Shown: positions 55,162 to 63,159, numbered from the stretch's first letter. The stretch is 64,000 nucleotides of DNA from JAWKTT01 sp041398965 (GCA_041398965.1 JAWKTT010000007.1:119239-183238), one strand, 5' to 3'. Numbers and translations are program-made. The notes: generated by a model not told the origin, from the sequence alone.

Positions 55162-56601
55162 ATGCTGCAGTTCCTTCGCGACACTTATCAAACGCTGCAA
55201 TTGAAAGCCAGATATCGGCGAATGGTGCATGAACGACTCGTGCAACTGACTGAGTCGGGAACACCACAGGCTGATGCCGACGAGTCGCAATGGCGACAGG
55301 TGGGTGAAGGGGACATCGGAGGTCAGGGAACGGCGAACCGACTGCATGTACGAGATCGTGCGAGACAACTCGTCGCCAAGAATCCACATGCCCGAAACAT
55401 CCTGCGATTGCTGGAGGCCTACGTCACCGGCCCCGGATTCGAAATGACTCACGAGTTTCATGACTGCGAAGACAACAGCCCGCGCGATGTCGAACTGCTG
55501 CAACGAGCCAACCGTCTTTGGAAGGAGTTCCTCACCGAGAACCGCACGCACTACTCATATGGCGAACATGGACGCCGAAGTTGGCGAGACGGTGAATGTT
55601 TTCTGCGAAAGTTCCCCAGTGTCTCCTGGCCTCCGGCCGTGCGATTCATTGATCCGGAAAACATTGGCCCCTCTCCCGAGCACCCCGAGTCGGCAGGTAT
55701 CCTGACTGAGCCTTTCGACGTCGAAACTCCCGTGGCCTATTTGCGTCTCGAACAGACGAACGGCCAACTTCGTGAACGAATCGACGCTGATGAGGTAATT
55801 CATACCCGAATCGGGGTCGACTCAAATCAGAAACGCGGGATGTCGATCTTCGCCTCAATGATCGACACACTCGACAGCTACGAACAGTGGTTGAAGACTG
55901 AGTTACTCGCCAGAAAACTCCAGTCGTCCATCGTCCTGTGGCGCAAGGTTCAGGGGTCTCCGCAACAGACTGCGGCGATGGCCGATGGACAGGCCGGAGA
56001 CCTCGCAGGTACGACAGGTGGTCGACGAGAACAGATTCGTCCGGGTACGATTCTCACGACGAATCAAGCAACGGAGATTCAGTTTTTGCAACCGCAAACG
56101 AACTTCGGAGATGCCGTTCCCTTGGGGCGAATGTTGCTCTTGGCGACGGCAGCAGGTGCCGGCCTTCCTGAGTTCATGCTGACAGCTGATGCTTCGAACA
56201 GCAACTTCTCGTCGACCATGATCGCAGAAGGCCCCGCCGTTAAGCTGTTTCAGTCCGAGCAAGCATTCTTCGCCGCAGAGTTTACGCGAGTCTGGCGATG
56301 GGTGATGTCTCATGCAGTATCGCTCGGTTATCTCCCGGATGATTTCTTAGAGCAGATCACCCCTCGCTGGTCGTTCCCTCAACTCGTCAGTCGCGATCGC
56401 CCCCGTGAACGGATGGCCGACGTGCAACTGGTCGAGTCGCGGATTCTCTCCAGGGCCGAGATCGCGCGACGTGACGGTACGGATCCAGCCAGAATGGTTC
56501 AAGAGATTCGTGGCGAGCAAGCCGAGCCGGCCCTGTCGTCCGGATACGTTCCGAAGACAGTGAAAGTCAACACCGCAACCAGGAACACAGCCGACGAGTA
56601 A
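55162..56601 (+). CDS. Phage portal protein (lambda gpB family), solitary
   Basis: 479 residues with the lambda-family portal layout: the basic start and VRDRARQLVAKNPHARNILRLLEAYVTGPGF (the classical R-x-L-x-x-N-x-x-A-x-x-x-I helix), FIDPENIGPS, VIHTRIGVDSNQKRGMS-IF, the IQFLQPQTNFGDAVPLGRMLLLATAAGAGLPEFMLTADASNSNFSSTMIAEG block, and an RWSFPQLVSRDRPRERMADVQL end. In phages the portal makes the DNA channel in the capsid. No terminase, capsid, protease or tail gene surrounds it, and the frame is intact. It could be a remnant, part of a dispersed gene-transfer agent, or domesticated. The start at 55162 is chosen because the upstream extension is not protein-like. Confidence 0.85.
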   Translation: MLQFLRDTYQTLQLKARYRRMVHERLVQLTESGTPQADADESQWRQVGEGDIGGQGTANRLHVRDRARQLVAKNPHARNILRLLEAYVTGPGFEMTHEFHDCEDNSPRDVELLQRANRLWKEFLTENRTHYSYGEHGRRSWRDGECFLRKFPSVSWPPAVRFIDPENIGPSPEHPESAGILTEPFDVETPVAYLRLEQTNGQLRERIDADEVIHTRIGVDSNQKRGMSIFASMIDTLDSYEQWLKTELLARKLQSSIVLWRKVQGSPQQTAAMADGQAGDLAGTTGGRREQIRPGTILTTNQATEIQFLQPQTNFGDAVPLGRMLLLATAAGAGLPEFMLTADASNSNFSSTMIAEGPAVKLFQSEQAFFAAEFTRVWRWVMSHAVSLGYLPDDFLEQITPRWSFPQLVSRDRPRERMADVQLVESRILSRAEIARRDGTDPARMVQEIRGEQAEPALSSGYVPKTVKVNTATRNTADE

Positions 56602-56731
56602 GCAGTCGTCTGGCGACGAGTTGCGAATCCGTGGTCGTGTGACGGCCACGGATTTTCTTAATTCTACCGATCGCAAGACCAGAGGGGGAATCGAAATCTG
56701 TGCGCCGGTCAGGGATGTCCCGCTCACCGGG

Positions 56732-58015
56732 TCAGGGGTGCCGGGAGGTCACTGGGATCGGGGGGAGTTCAGCGTTCTGTTGTTGCAATTGCTGTCGAGC
56801 GACCTCGGCCCAAGGGCCACGCCAGTCGTGCCTCAAATACTCTTGCCAATGCGGCACCGCTTCTTCCGGTGACCCGAGATCGACCAGTGTTTGTGCTCTC
56901 AGATAGTGGGCATCTGGTAACTCGGGGTGAATGTCGAGGGCCACCGCGAAAGCGTCGAGCGCAACATCGAGTTCATCTAACTCGCGATGAATTGAACCGA
57001 TCTGCATCCATGACTCAACGTAGTCGTGATCAATTTCGACCGCTGCATAGAATCGTTCCAAAGCTGCCCGACTCCACCGCAGTCGATAGAGCGCATCTCC
57101 CAGATGAAAGTGTACCTCCGGATTCGTTGGCTCCACCATGAGAGCGAGTCGAAAGGCTTCGACGGCCGAGTCGAGTTCGTCATCATCTGCCATACGGCAA
57201 CCCTCCACGAACCAGTCTCGTTCCCCGCTGCGATCAAGTGCCGTGTGACGGGCTTCGAGAAAGGAGAGGATATGCGGCTCATCTGATTGATGTTCGTCAC
57301 CTTCGGCCTCGTCGTACTCGACGGTGTTTTCATCATCGCCAAAGTCAAACAGCCGTTGACCGTGCAGTTCCTTGAGGCCGCGGGAGTCTCGCAGCACGAT
57401 GCGACGATCAACCGCCAGCAATTCGAGTTGATCCCAGGGCTTGCGACCCTCATGCAGACCGACCGGCAAGCTTCGGAGCGATCGCTCAATCTCACTTTGC
57501 GAAACACCCGCCTGCAACAGGTCGTTCAGGCGACGCAGGCTTGAGACTTCCTGAAAGTCAAAGTACGGAAGGCGATGGACTTGTTTGACCGGTCGCAATA
57601 GGCCGGTACGAGACCAGTTGCGAATCAAGTTTACCGGAATCCCCAACATCCGACTGAGCATTGCGGGGGTGTGCAGGCGACGGACTTCGGACTGTTGATC
57701 GGCGAGGCCGACGATCTTCAAAAAGTCCGACTCGTTAAGGATGCGTACGGGAGTCCCCTGTTGTTGCAGGGCGACCGCTTCTCTGAGTTTGAGCGAGTGA
57801 CGCCCATCGTCTTCGAGTGGCCAACCTTCTTCACCAACGACAAGGAGCGTCAGCTGCCGACTGACATACTCGACGGACTGACCACCATGCCGCAACACCA
57901 GTTCGGCAGCATCGGCATGAGTCATCGATGCCAATGTGCCTGTAAAAGTGACCCGTTCCCCGGTCAGTGGAAGCGGGGTCGCGTGACTCGACGAAGTTCC
58001 GGAGGCCTGCGACAT
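56732..58015 (-). CDS. BRCT-MerR-TPR protein
   Basis: About 427 residues with three parts. A BRCT domain (about 14-90; GERVTFTGTLASMTHADAAELVLRHGG) as in DNA ligase and the DNA-damage proteins; a MerR-type winged helix-turn-helix (about 115-180; TPAMLSRMLGIPVNLIRNWSRTGLLRP); an acidic linker (DENTVEYDEAEGDEHQSDEP); and three to four TPR repeats (about 265-395; SAVEAFRLALMVEPTNPEVHFHLGDALYRL). The combination suggests DNA-bound regulation with a protein-binding tail, perhaps in DNA damage. ATG at 58015 is chosen since GAAGAG lies upstream; other starts up to 58063 lack a ribosome site. Confidence 0.8.
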   Translation of the reverse strand: MSQASGTSSSHATPLPLTGERVTFTGTLASMTHADAAELVLRHGGQSVEYVSRQLTLLVVGEEGWPLEDDGRHSLKLREAVALQQQGTPVRILNESDFLKIVGLADQQSEVRRLHTPAMLSRMLGIPVNLIRNWSRTGLLRPVKQVHRLPYFDFQEVSSLRRLNDLLQAGVSQSEIERSLRSLPVGLHEGRKPWDQLELLAVDRRIVLRDSRGLKELHGQRLFDFGDDENTVEYDEAEGDEHQSDEPHILSFLEARHTALDRSGERDWFVEGCRMADDDELDSAVEAFRLALMVEPTNPEVHFHLGDALYRLRWSRAALERFYAAVEIDHDYVESWMQIGSIHRELDELDVALDAFAVALDIHPELPDAHYLRAQTLVDLGSPEEAVPHWQEYLRHDWRGPWAEVARQQLQQQNAELPPIPVTSRHP

Positions 58016-58353
58016 AATCTCTTCGAAGACAGACAAAGACGCCACCATGATAACCGTTATCACAACGGGAGAATAGCAGCGGAGAGGTTTCTTCGCTGAA
58101 GTCAGTCTGAATCAGTACTCGATTCTCATGAGTTCACCACGACGGTGACTCGTCATCCATCGAGTCTCCTTCGCATCAACGATTGACAGTAGACGGAACG
58201 CTACTGTTCCCCGTATCATCGCCAGCAAGAAATCATCTTTGTGATCGTGCCTCGGCCGGACGTGACACACGGTTGTGTCATCGGAGATCTCTTCGAAAGT
58301 CGTCTGGCCAATTGAGCCCATCGGAATTACCTCGACTCAGGGAGTCTGCTGTC
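58016..58353. other. Divergent intergenic region
   Basis: About 340 bases between the BRCT-MerR-TPR gene and the lipoprotein gene. No feature recognised. Confidence 0.45.
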
Positions 58354-58827
58354 ATGTCGCGTTTGTTGATGCTCTCAGTTCTACTGTTGGCCCCATTGTC
58401 ACTCTACTCCTGCACCGAAACACCAGCGCCAGCATCAAAACCAGCCGCAGGGACAGTCCTGACGGTGAACAAGGTCTGTCCGATCATGGACGGTGGCGAA
58501 GTGGTCGAAGGTGGGGGCGAGACCACTTGGAAGGGGATGAAGATCGGCTTCTGCTGTCCATCTTGCATCGAAGAATTCGAGAAACTCAGCGACTCGGAGA
58601 AGGTTGCTGCTCTGAAAAAGAACAATCCCGAGTGGACCCTCCCGGAAGGAATCACGATCGACGAAGCCGCTCCAAACCCCGCCGAGACCCCCGAGGTTCC
58701 TGCTCCAGCACCAGAAGTTCCTGCTCCAGCACCAGAAGTTCCTGCTCCAGCACCAGAAGTTCCTGCTCCAGCACCAGAAACTCCTGCACCCGCTGAGACT
58801 CCTGCATCAGACAAAGCAGTCGAGTAG
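58354..58827 (+). CDS. Metal-binding-type lipoprotein with tandem-repeat tail
   Basis: 157 residues. Lipoprotein signal MSRLLMLSVLLLAPLSLYSC (lipobox LYSC, lipidated Cys20). A small domain follows with CPIMDGGEVVE, GGETTWKGMKIGFCCPSCIEEFEK, a YHS/TRASH-like pattern that usually binds metals through its cysteines (copper or iron). The C-terminal part is four EVPAPAP repeats and a tail encoded by a 21-base tandem repeat. GGGAG nine bases upstream supports the start. Probably an envelope metal-handling protein. Confidence 0.8.
   Translation: MSRLLMLSVLLLAPLSLYSCTETPAPASKPAAGTVLTVNKVCPIMDGGEVVEGGGETTWKGMKIGFCCPSCIEEFEKLSDSEKVAALKKNNPEWTLPEGITIDEAAPNPAETPEVPAPAPEVPAPAPEVPAPAPEVPAPAPETPAPAETPASDKAVE
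58693..58776 (+). repeat. Tandem repeat, 21-base unit, four copies
   Basis: The unit GAAGTTCCTGCTCCAGCACC plus one A repeats four times in frame (first copy GAGGTT), then a degenerate fifth. It encodes EVPAPAP. Copies 2-4 are identical, so it is probably recently expanded and may vary in number. Confidence 0.9.
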
Positions 58828-59104
58828 TCGTCTGTTTGGTGGCTTTGGCGGTTTGCAATTTTTCAATCCCGAATCCTCAATACGAAGGACTTGGAGATTC
58901 GTCATGCTTCTTGTAGGCATCACGACCTTGCTGCGAGCTGTGACGACCGTTCTCGTGTGCCAGATCGTCGACAGGATGGGGAAGGACCATACGCCGCATC
59001 AGTTGTTCCGATTGAAGTGGACGTCCTCAAAGAGGACCGCTGTCAATTGGGAAGATTGCTCAAAGCACAACGTGTCGAACCTGACATTGACCTTTCGAAA
59101 CCTT
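58828..59104. other. Gap upstream of transposase fragment
   Basis: About 280 bases. A frame on the plus strand encodes VLKEDRCQLGRLLKAQRVEPD, which could be a decayed gene piece, but I do not recognise it. Confidence 0.3.
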
Positions 59105-59515
59105 TCACGGCCTGCTCACGCTGCAGGGAGCAATTATAGGGCGGGGTTTAGGTTGAAAACTGCGTGAATGGCGGCGGTGACATTGTCGAGCGGACGGCGG
59201 CTCAATCCCAGCGAAGGTCTTGAAGATCGGATCATCCCGCAGAAGTTGAGCATCGTTCCCATCCGGATAGCCCGCCAGGATTTGATAGACCTGCTGGGTG
59301 ATGATGCGTTCCGCCGAATGTGTGACGCAGCGCTGGGATCGCGGATCCGGCAATCGCCGGGCCGCTTCAGCCAGGATGCCCAATTGTCGATCGAGCTGCC
59401 GAATCGGCAACAACCCCGCATCCGAAACGATCTGGTCACCATCAAAAGTGACCGTGACCACCTGCCGATCCACCTCGAACAGTTCCCACTGCCGCGAACA
59501 TCCCGTATCCTCCAT
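59105..59515 (-). pseudogene. IS1380-type transposase, N-terminal fragment
   Basis: About 136 codons. It has TVTFDGDQIVSDAGLLPIRQLDRQLG, then SQRCVTHSAERIITQQVYQILAGYPDGNDAQLLRDDPIFKTFAG, the beginning of the DDE transposase group 1 (IS1380 family; PF13701), whose usual length is over 400 residues. The start has a perfect GGAGG seven bases upstream. The sequence goes off-family after the FKTFAGIEPP segment and stops, so the catalytic part is missing. It lies directly next to the DUF1552 remnant and REP repeats, suggesting insertion followed by deletion. Confidence 0.75.
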
Positions 59516-59614
59516 CGAACGCCTCCCGTGCCGTAGAAGTCGTGTTGTGATAACCACTTATACCCACGCGGAGGCGTCTTAGTGTCAACAAGGTGCGCAA
59601 TTCAGGTAGACTGA

Positions 59615-59809
59615 ATGCAGGCGATCGACGAAGGAGCAGGCACGACTCTGCTGGATAACCTGATGCTGCCGTTCGGCTCGAACATGGTTAACGGCGACAG
59701 CCACGACGGCCGGAATTTGCTGCTGGTCCTCGCCGAACAGGGCGGCAGCACCATCGCCAGCGCAATCAACTTCAGCGACAGTGTCGGACCACGGGAAGGC
59801 TTGAGGTAA
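59615..59809 (+). pseudogene. DUF1552 protein remnant
   Basis: The frame MQAIDEGAGTTLLDNLMLPFGSNMVNGDSHDGRNLLLVLAEQGGSTI matches, from memory, the end of DUF1552 proteins (…EGDGTLLDNS…GSGMGDGNSHDH.NLP.LLAG.GGG.I). A stop codon precedes the ATG, and the family's 400 preceding residues are absent. DUF1552 genes normally pair with DUF1592 genes such as the one at 60132, so it is probably the rest of a lost partner or earlier gene pair. Its last 16 codons belong to the repeat unit that follows. Confidence 0.6.
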
Positions 59810-59816
59810 AGAATTT

Positions 59817-59927
59817 GGAGTGCGGTGACTCGTCACCGCTTTGGATTTCCTTCCCCTGCGGATCAACAAAACTTATGGTGTCACAAAGTCGACTAAAAGC
59901 GAAAGCTCCGACAAGTCGGAGCACTCC
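59817..59927 (+). repeat. REP pair, GGAGTGC family, copy 1
   Basis: 111 bases. The left arm is GGAGTGC leading into a GCGGTGAC/GTCACCGC hairpin with TC in the loop. The right arm, read from the minus strand, is GGAGTGC leading into a GCTCCGAC/GTCGGAGC hairpin with a two-base loop. The spacer is about 70 bases. The two-hairpin, common-head design is that of a REP pair (BIME). Confidence 0.9.
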
Positions 59928-60016
59928 AAGATTGAAAATACAACTCCCTGAAGTATCGCTGAGTGCCAACTTCAGCGACAGTGTCGGACCACTGGAAGGC
60001 TTGAGGTGAAGAATTT

Positions 60017-60127
60017 GGAGTGCGGTGACTCGTCACCGCTTTGGATTTCTTTCCCCTGCGGATCGGCAAAATCTATGGTGTCACATAGTCGACTAAAAAC
60101 AAAAGCTCCGACAAGTCGGAGCACTCC
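60017..60127 (+). repeat. REP pair, GGAGTGC family, copy 2
   Basis: Nearly identical to copy 1. It ends four bases before the ATG of the DUF1592 cytochrome gene, and its end GGAGCACTCC puts a GGAG ten bases before that ATG. A frame through the repeat (LECGDSSPLWISFPCGSAKS) is open into the gene and can mislead start calling. Confidence 0.9.
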
Positions 60128-60131
60128 AGAA

Positions 60132-63032
60132 ATGAAAACACTTTTCCCTGTCGTACTCATCATTCTCACGATGGCCGCTGCCCCTTCCGTGGCCAACGAC
60201 CTCGTGTTCGCGCCGGTGCAGAGCATTCTAAGCGAGCAGTGCTTTGACTGTCATAACGCCAAAACCAGCGAAGGGGGGCTCAACCTGCAGCGATTCGATT
60301 CCTTCGACAGTACATTGCGGGATCGGGCCACGTGGAAGCGGGTGTTTGATGTCGTCGAAGCCGGCCAGATGCCGCTGCGGGATTCCGGGTACGAGTTGAG
60401 CACAAAGGAATGCGACACGCTCCTGAAGTTCGTCGCGGCTTTGCAGGCTCAGCCCGATCCCGTGTTGCAGGCCCTCGATCCCGGCAAGCCTGTGCTGCGG
60501 CGACTGACGCGGCTGGAGTACAACAACACAGTCCGTGATCTGTTCGGCCTCACGTACGACATCTTCATGTTCCCCGAACGGTTGCCCATTGCCGACAAGC
60601 GGTACCTGCTGGAAGCCGATGACAAGGGGCTGGGCATGACGCTGCAGACGTCGATGCGGGAATACGGGCAGAAATACGACGTGCTGCTGCCGCTGCAGGG
60701 GCTGCCGGGAGACAACCGGGCCGAGTACGGCTATGCCAACCGGGGCGATTCGCTGAACTTCTCACCGCTGTTGTTTGAGAAGTATCTAGAGCTGGCTCAC
60801 GCGATTGCGCACAGCGAACGCCTGGAACGGGACAGTCCTGTCATGGCGAACCTGCTGGGGAAGAGATGGTCGCCGCCGGCGAGTCTGGCAACGCAGAGCC
60901 CTGACAAAGTGAACGGCACGGTTTCGGTCGTTCCCAAGTTCGCCGCAAATGACAACATCGCTCGTCAGGCTGAAGGGAACGATACATGGAAGGCGGCCTT
61001 CGTTACCGAACTGACCAAAGCGTTCGAGCAGGGCAGTGGCGGGACGTTCGACGTTCCCGCCTCGCAGAACAACCAGACCGTCGCTGGTAAAGGAGGCCTG
61101 ATCCGCGTTGCTGTCGGCGGGGCCACGGTGACGATGAACCCCAACGTCGATCTCTGGCTGGCAGCCTTTGCCACCGCGCAGGAGACGTCGGGCGAGCACC
61201 TGCTGACGAACAAGGTCAAAGGGGAAAAGACGTTCGAACTGACGTTCAAAGTTGAAGGTGCCGATGCAGGAGCGGGCATCGAGCATCTGGGCGTCTGCGT
61301 ATTGGCTCGCAGGAATCAGCGTGGATTGGTGAAGTTGACGGCCGTGCTCACCGACGGCAAGGAGGTCACGCGTCAGGCGGAGATTGATCCCGACAAGGGC
61401 AACGTGTTCTTCTCGTTCGTCGCGCCACCGAGAACGGTCATCCGCAGGCTGCGTGTGGACGGTTCGCAGTTCAGCGGCGATTACGTGTTGCTGGATGACT
61501 TCGGGTTCATCCTTCGCGGCGTGGCGGGAAGAGAGAGGGAGACGGGAAGGGAGCGAGACGGGGAGAGGGGGAGCAGGGGAGACAAGGAGGGTCGGAGTCG
61601 TGAATTGCCGGTGGTCCCAAAGGAGTTAGAGAATGATGTGGCTGCCTCTGAGGTCACTCACGATTCATTTCCTCCCCCACTCCCCCCCTCCTCGTCTCCC
61701 CCTCTCCCACTCCCCGATCGACTGGCCCGGTTTCTCAGGCTCGCTTATCGACGAGATGTGTCCGAGACCGAAGTGGCGGCGACGGTCGCGCTGGTACGGC
61801 AGTCGATTGACGCCGGTGCGACTGAACCAGATGCGATCCGAGTCGCCGTTCAGAGCGTCCTCGCGTCACCGGAGTTCCTGTTTCTCAGCGAGCCGTTCGA
61901 CCCGGAGGCAGGCCAGGTGCGGCCTCTGGATGACTTCGAACTCGCCAGTCGGCTGAGTTACTTCCTGTGGTCCTCGATGCCCGATGAGGAGTTACTGGGA
62001 CTGGCGTCACGCGGGGAACTTACTCAGCCAGAAACGCTCCGAAAGCAGGTCGACCGCCTGTTGCAGGATCGCCGCCGGTCGCGGGAACTTTCGGAGTCGT
62101 TTGCCGTGCAGTGGCTCAAGCTCGATCAGCTTTATTCATCAAAACCCGATCGCCAACTCTTCAAAGAGTTCTATTCCGGGCCGCAGGGGAAATCGACGCT
62201 GCATGGTGCGATGCTGACTGAGCCACTGCTGCTGTTTGAGACAGTACTTGTTGAAGACCGGTCTGTGCTCGATCTCTGTGATCCCGAATTCACGTGGCTG
62301 AATGGACAACTCGCGGAGCTGTATGGACTGCAGGAACAGTTTCAACAGACGCGTATGTCGATCGGTGAACCGGCCACTTCAGTGGAAGAGAAGAATGCCG
62401 GGCGGGACTGGTATCGCGTCTCGCTCCCGGATCGCAACCGGGGTGGCGTCATGACGATGGCCGGTCCATTGATGCTCACCTCGCTGCCGTTCCGGACCAG
62501 TCCAGTGAAGCGGGGTGCGTGGCTGCTGGAGACTGTCTTCAATCGTCCTCCGGCGGAACCGAAGGTGGCCTTCGTGCTGGAGGAGAACGAGACGGATGAC
62601 AGCAATGACCCGGAGCAACTGTCGGTCCGTCAGCGATTCGAGAAACACCGCAACGACCCGAACTGCTACTCCTGCCACAGCCGCATCGATCCGCCAGGAT
62701 TCTCCCTCGAATCCTTCGATGCCATTGGCAAACTGCGAACACACGACGGCACACAGCCGGTCGATGCGTCAGGTGTCTGGAACGACACTCCATTCAACGG
62801 ACCAGCCGAGTTCAAGACGGCACTGCGGAAACGAGAGCAGGAGTTTGTCCGCGGATTCGTCGAACACCTGATGAGCTACGCGCTGGGACGCCCTATCGAA
62901 CACTTCGACATGCCGGCCGTCACCAGGATTGTCGACAACGCCGCCGCTGACGACTACCGGCTGAGCCGCATCATTGAGGGGATTGTCTTGTCCTGGCCAT
63001 TCTTGCAAACGCGTAACACAGGAGTGCGGTGA
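60132..63032 (+). CDS. Secreted cytochrome-c/DUF1587-1592-1588-1585 protein
   Basis: 966 residues. Signal peptide MKTLFPVVLIILTMAAAPSVA. Planctomycete cytochrome-like domain with CFDCH at 37-41 (haem attachment), then DUF1587 (LTRLEYNNTVRDLFGL), a carbohydrate-binding-like beta region (about 280-460), DUF1595 (RLARFLRLAYRRDVSE), DUF1592 (RPLDDFELASRLSYFLWSSMPD), DUF1588 (FNRPPAEPKV...CYSCHSRIDPPGF) and DUF1585 (FVEHLMSYALGRPIEHFD). Probably binds or oxidises extracellular polymers. Residues 465-530 include an in-frame low-complexity palindrome (61524-61715). The start at 60132 lies right after a REP; the stop codon is inside another. Confidence 0.92.
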   Translation: MKTLFPVVLIILTMAAAPSVANDLVFAPVQSILSEQCFDCHNAKTSEGGLNLQRFDSFDSTLRDRATWKRVFDVVEAGQMPLRDSGYELSTKECDTLLKFVAALQAQPDPVLQALDPGKPVLRRLTRLEYNNTVRDLFGLTYDIFMFPERLPIADKRYLLEADDKGLGMTLQTSMREYGQKYDVLLPLQGLPGDNRAEYGYANRGDSLNFSPLLFEKYLELAHAIAHSERLERDSPVMANLLGKRWSPPASLATQSPDKVNGTVSVVPKFAANDNIARQAEGNDTWKAAFVTELTKAFEQGSGGTFDVPASQNNQTVAGKGGLIRVAVGGATVTMNPNVDLWLAAFATAQETSGEHLLTNKVKGEKTFELTFKVEGADAGAGIEHLGVCVLARRNQRGLVKLTAVLTDGKEVTRQAEIDPDKGNVFFSFVAPPRTVIRRLRVDGSQFSGDYVLLDDFGFILRGVAGRERETGRERDGERGSRGDKEGRSRELPVVPKELENDVAASEVTHDSFPPPLPPSSSPPLPLPDRLARFLRLAYRRDVSETEVAATVALVRQSIDAGATEPDAIRVAVQSVLASPEFLFLSEPFDPEAGQVRPLDDFELASRLSYFLWSSMPDEELLGLASRGELTQPETLRKQVDRLLQDRRRSRELSESFAVQWLKLDQLYSSKPDRQLFKEFYSGPQGKSTLHGAMLTEPLLLFETVLVEDRSVLDLCDPEFTWLNGQLAELYGLQEQFQQTRMSIGEPATSVEEKNAGRDWYRVSLPDRNRGGVMTMAGPLMLTSLPFRTSPVKRGAWLLETVFNRPPAEPKVAFVLEENETDDSNDPEQLSVRQRFEKHRNDPNCYSCHSRIDPPGFSLESFDAIGKLRTHDGTQPVDASGVWNDTPFNGPAEFKTALRKREQEFVRGFVEHLMSYALGRPIEHFDMPAVTRIVDNAAADDYRLSRIIEGIVLSWPFLQTRNTGVR
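61524..61715 (+). repeat. Purine/pyrimidine palindrome inserted inside the coding region
   Basis: 61524-61592 is almost all purine (GGGAGACGGGAAGGGAG and GGGGAGAGGGGGAGCAGGGG) and 61670-61715 almost all pyrimidine (CCTCCCCCACTCCCCCCCTCC and CTCGTCTCCCCCTCTCCCAC, shown here in pieces). The two arms are roughly inverted copies around an 80-base centre. Reading it in frame gives an Arg/Glu/Gly-rich then Pro/Ser-rich segment between two domains. It looks inserted. Confidence 0.7.
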
Positions 63033-63036
63033 CTTG
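63021..63036 (+). repeat. Half REP providing a stop codon
   Basis: GGAGTGCGGTGACTTG is the left part of a GGAGTGC REP arm without its hairpin return. The TGA in it is the stop codon of the DUF1592 gene, so its last three residues (G-V-R) are encoded by the repeat. Confidence 0.8.
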
Positions 63037-63041
63037 TTTTG

Positions 63042-63159
63042 GGAGTGCGGTGACTCGTCACCGCTTTGGATATCTTGGAATATAAAAATCAGAGTTGTTG
63101 GCATGCATCGAGATCGCGATTCGATTGAAAACCAAAGTTTCGACGAGTCGGAGCACTCC
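63042..63159 (+). repeat. REP pair, GGAGTGC family, diverged copy 3
   Basis: The left arm is intact (GGAGTGC and the GCGGTGAC hairpin). The right arm has GTCGGAGCACTCC, but the opposite stem strand has decayed to TTTCGACGA. The spacer is diverged. The RAYT start codon at 63103 lies inside it. Confidence 0.85.

Larger units (their letters stand above)
59767..60166 (+). repeat. 200-base tandem duplication containing REP pairs
   Basis: CAACTTCAGCGACAGTGTCG at 59767 recurs exactly 200 bases later at 59967, followed in both cases by about 30 bases of near-identical sequence and a complete REP pair. After the first REP pair comes TTGAAAATAC-A-CTCCCTGAAGTA, which resembles a decayed copy of the DUF1592 gene start ATGAAAACAC-TTTTCCCTGTCGTA after the second. 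A third, more diverged copy of the spacer lies at 63938-64000. Confidence 0.8.

Noticed and set aside
54900..56650. Prophage
   Set aside because: Only the portal gene is phage-like; no other phage gene, attachment site or integrase is visible nearby.
60006..60131. N-terminal extension of the DUF1592 protein
   Set aside because: The extra 42 codons are REP sequence; the signal peptide begins at 60132.
62974..63102. N-terminal extension of the RAYT
   Set aside because: It overlaps the end of the DUF1592 gene and reads through REP sequence; a start at 63103 or 63247 is more likely.
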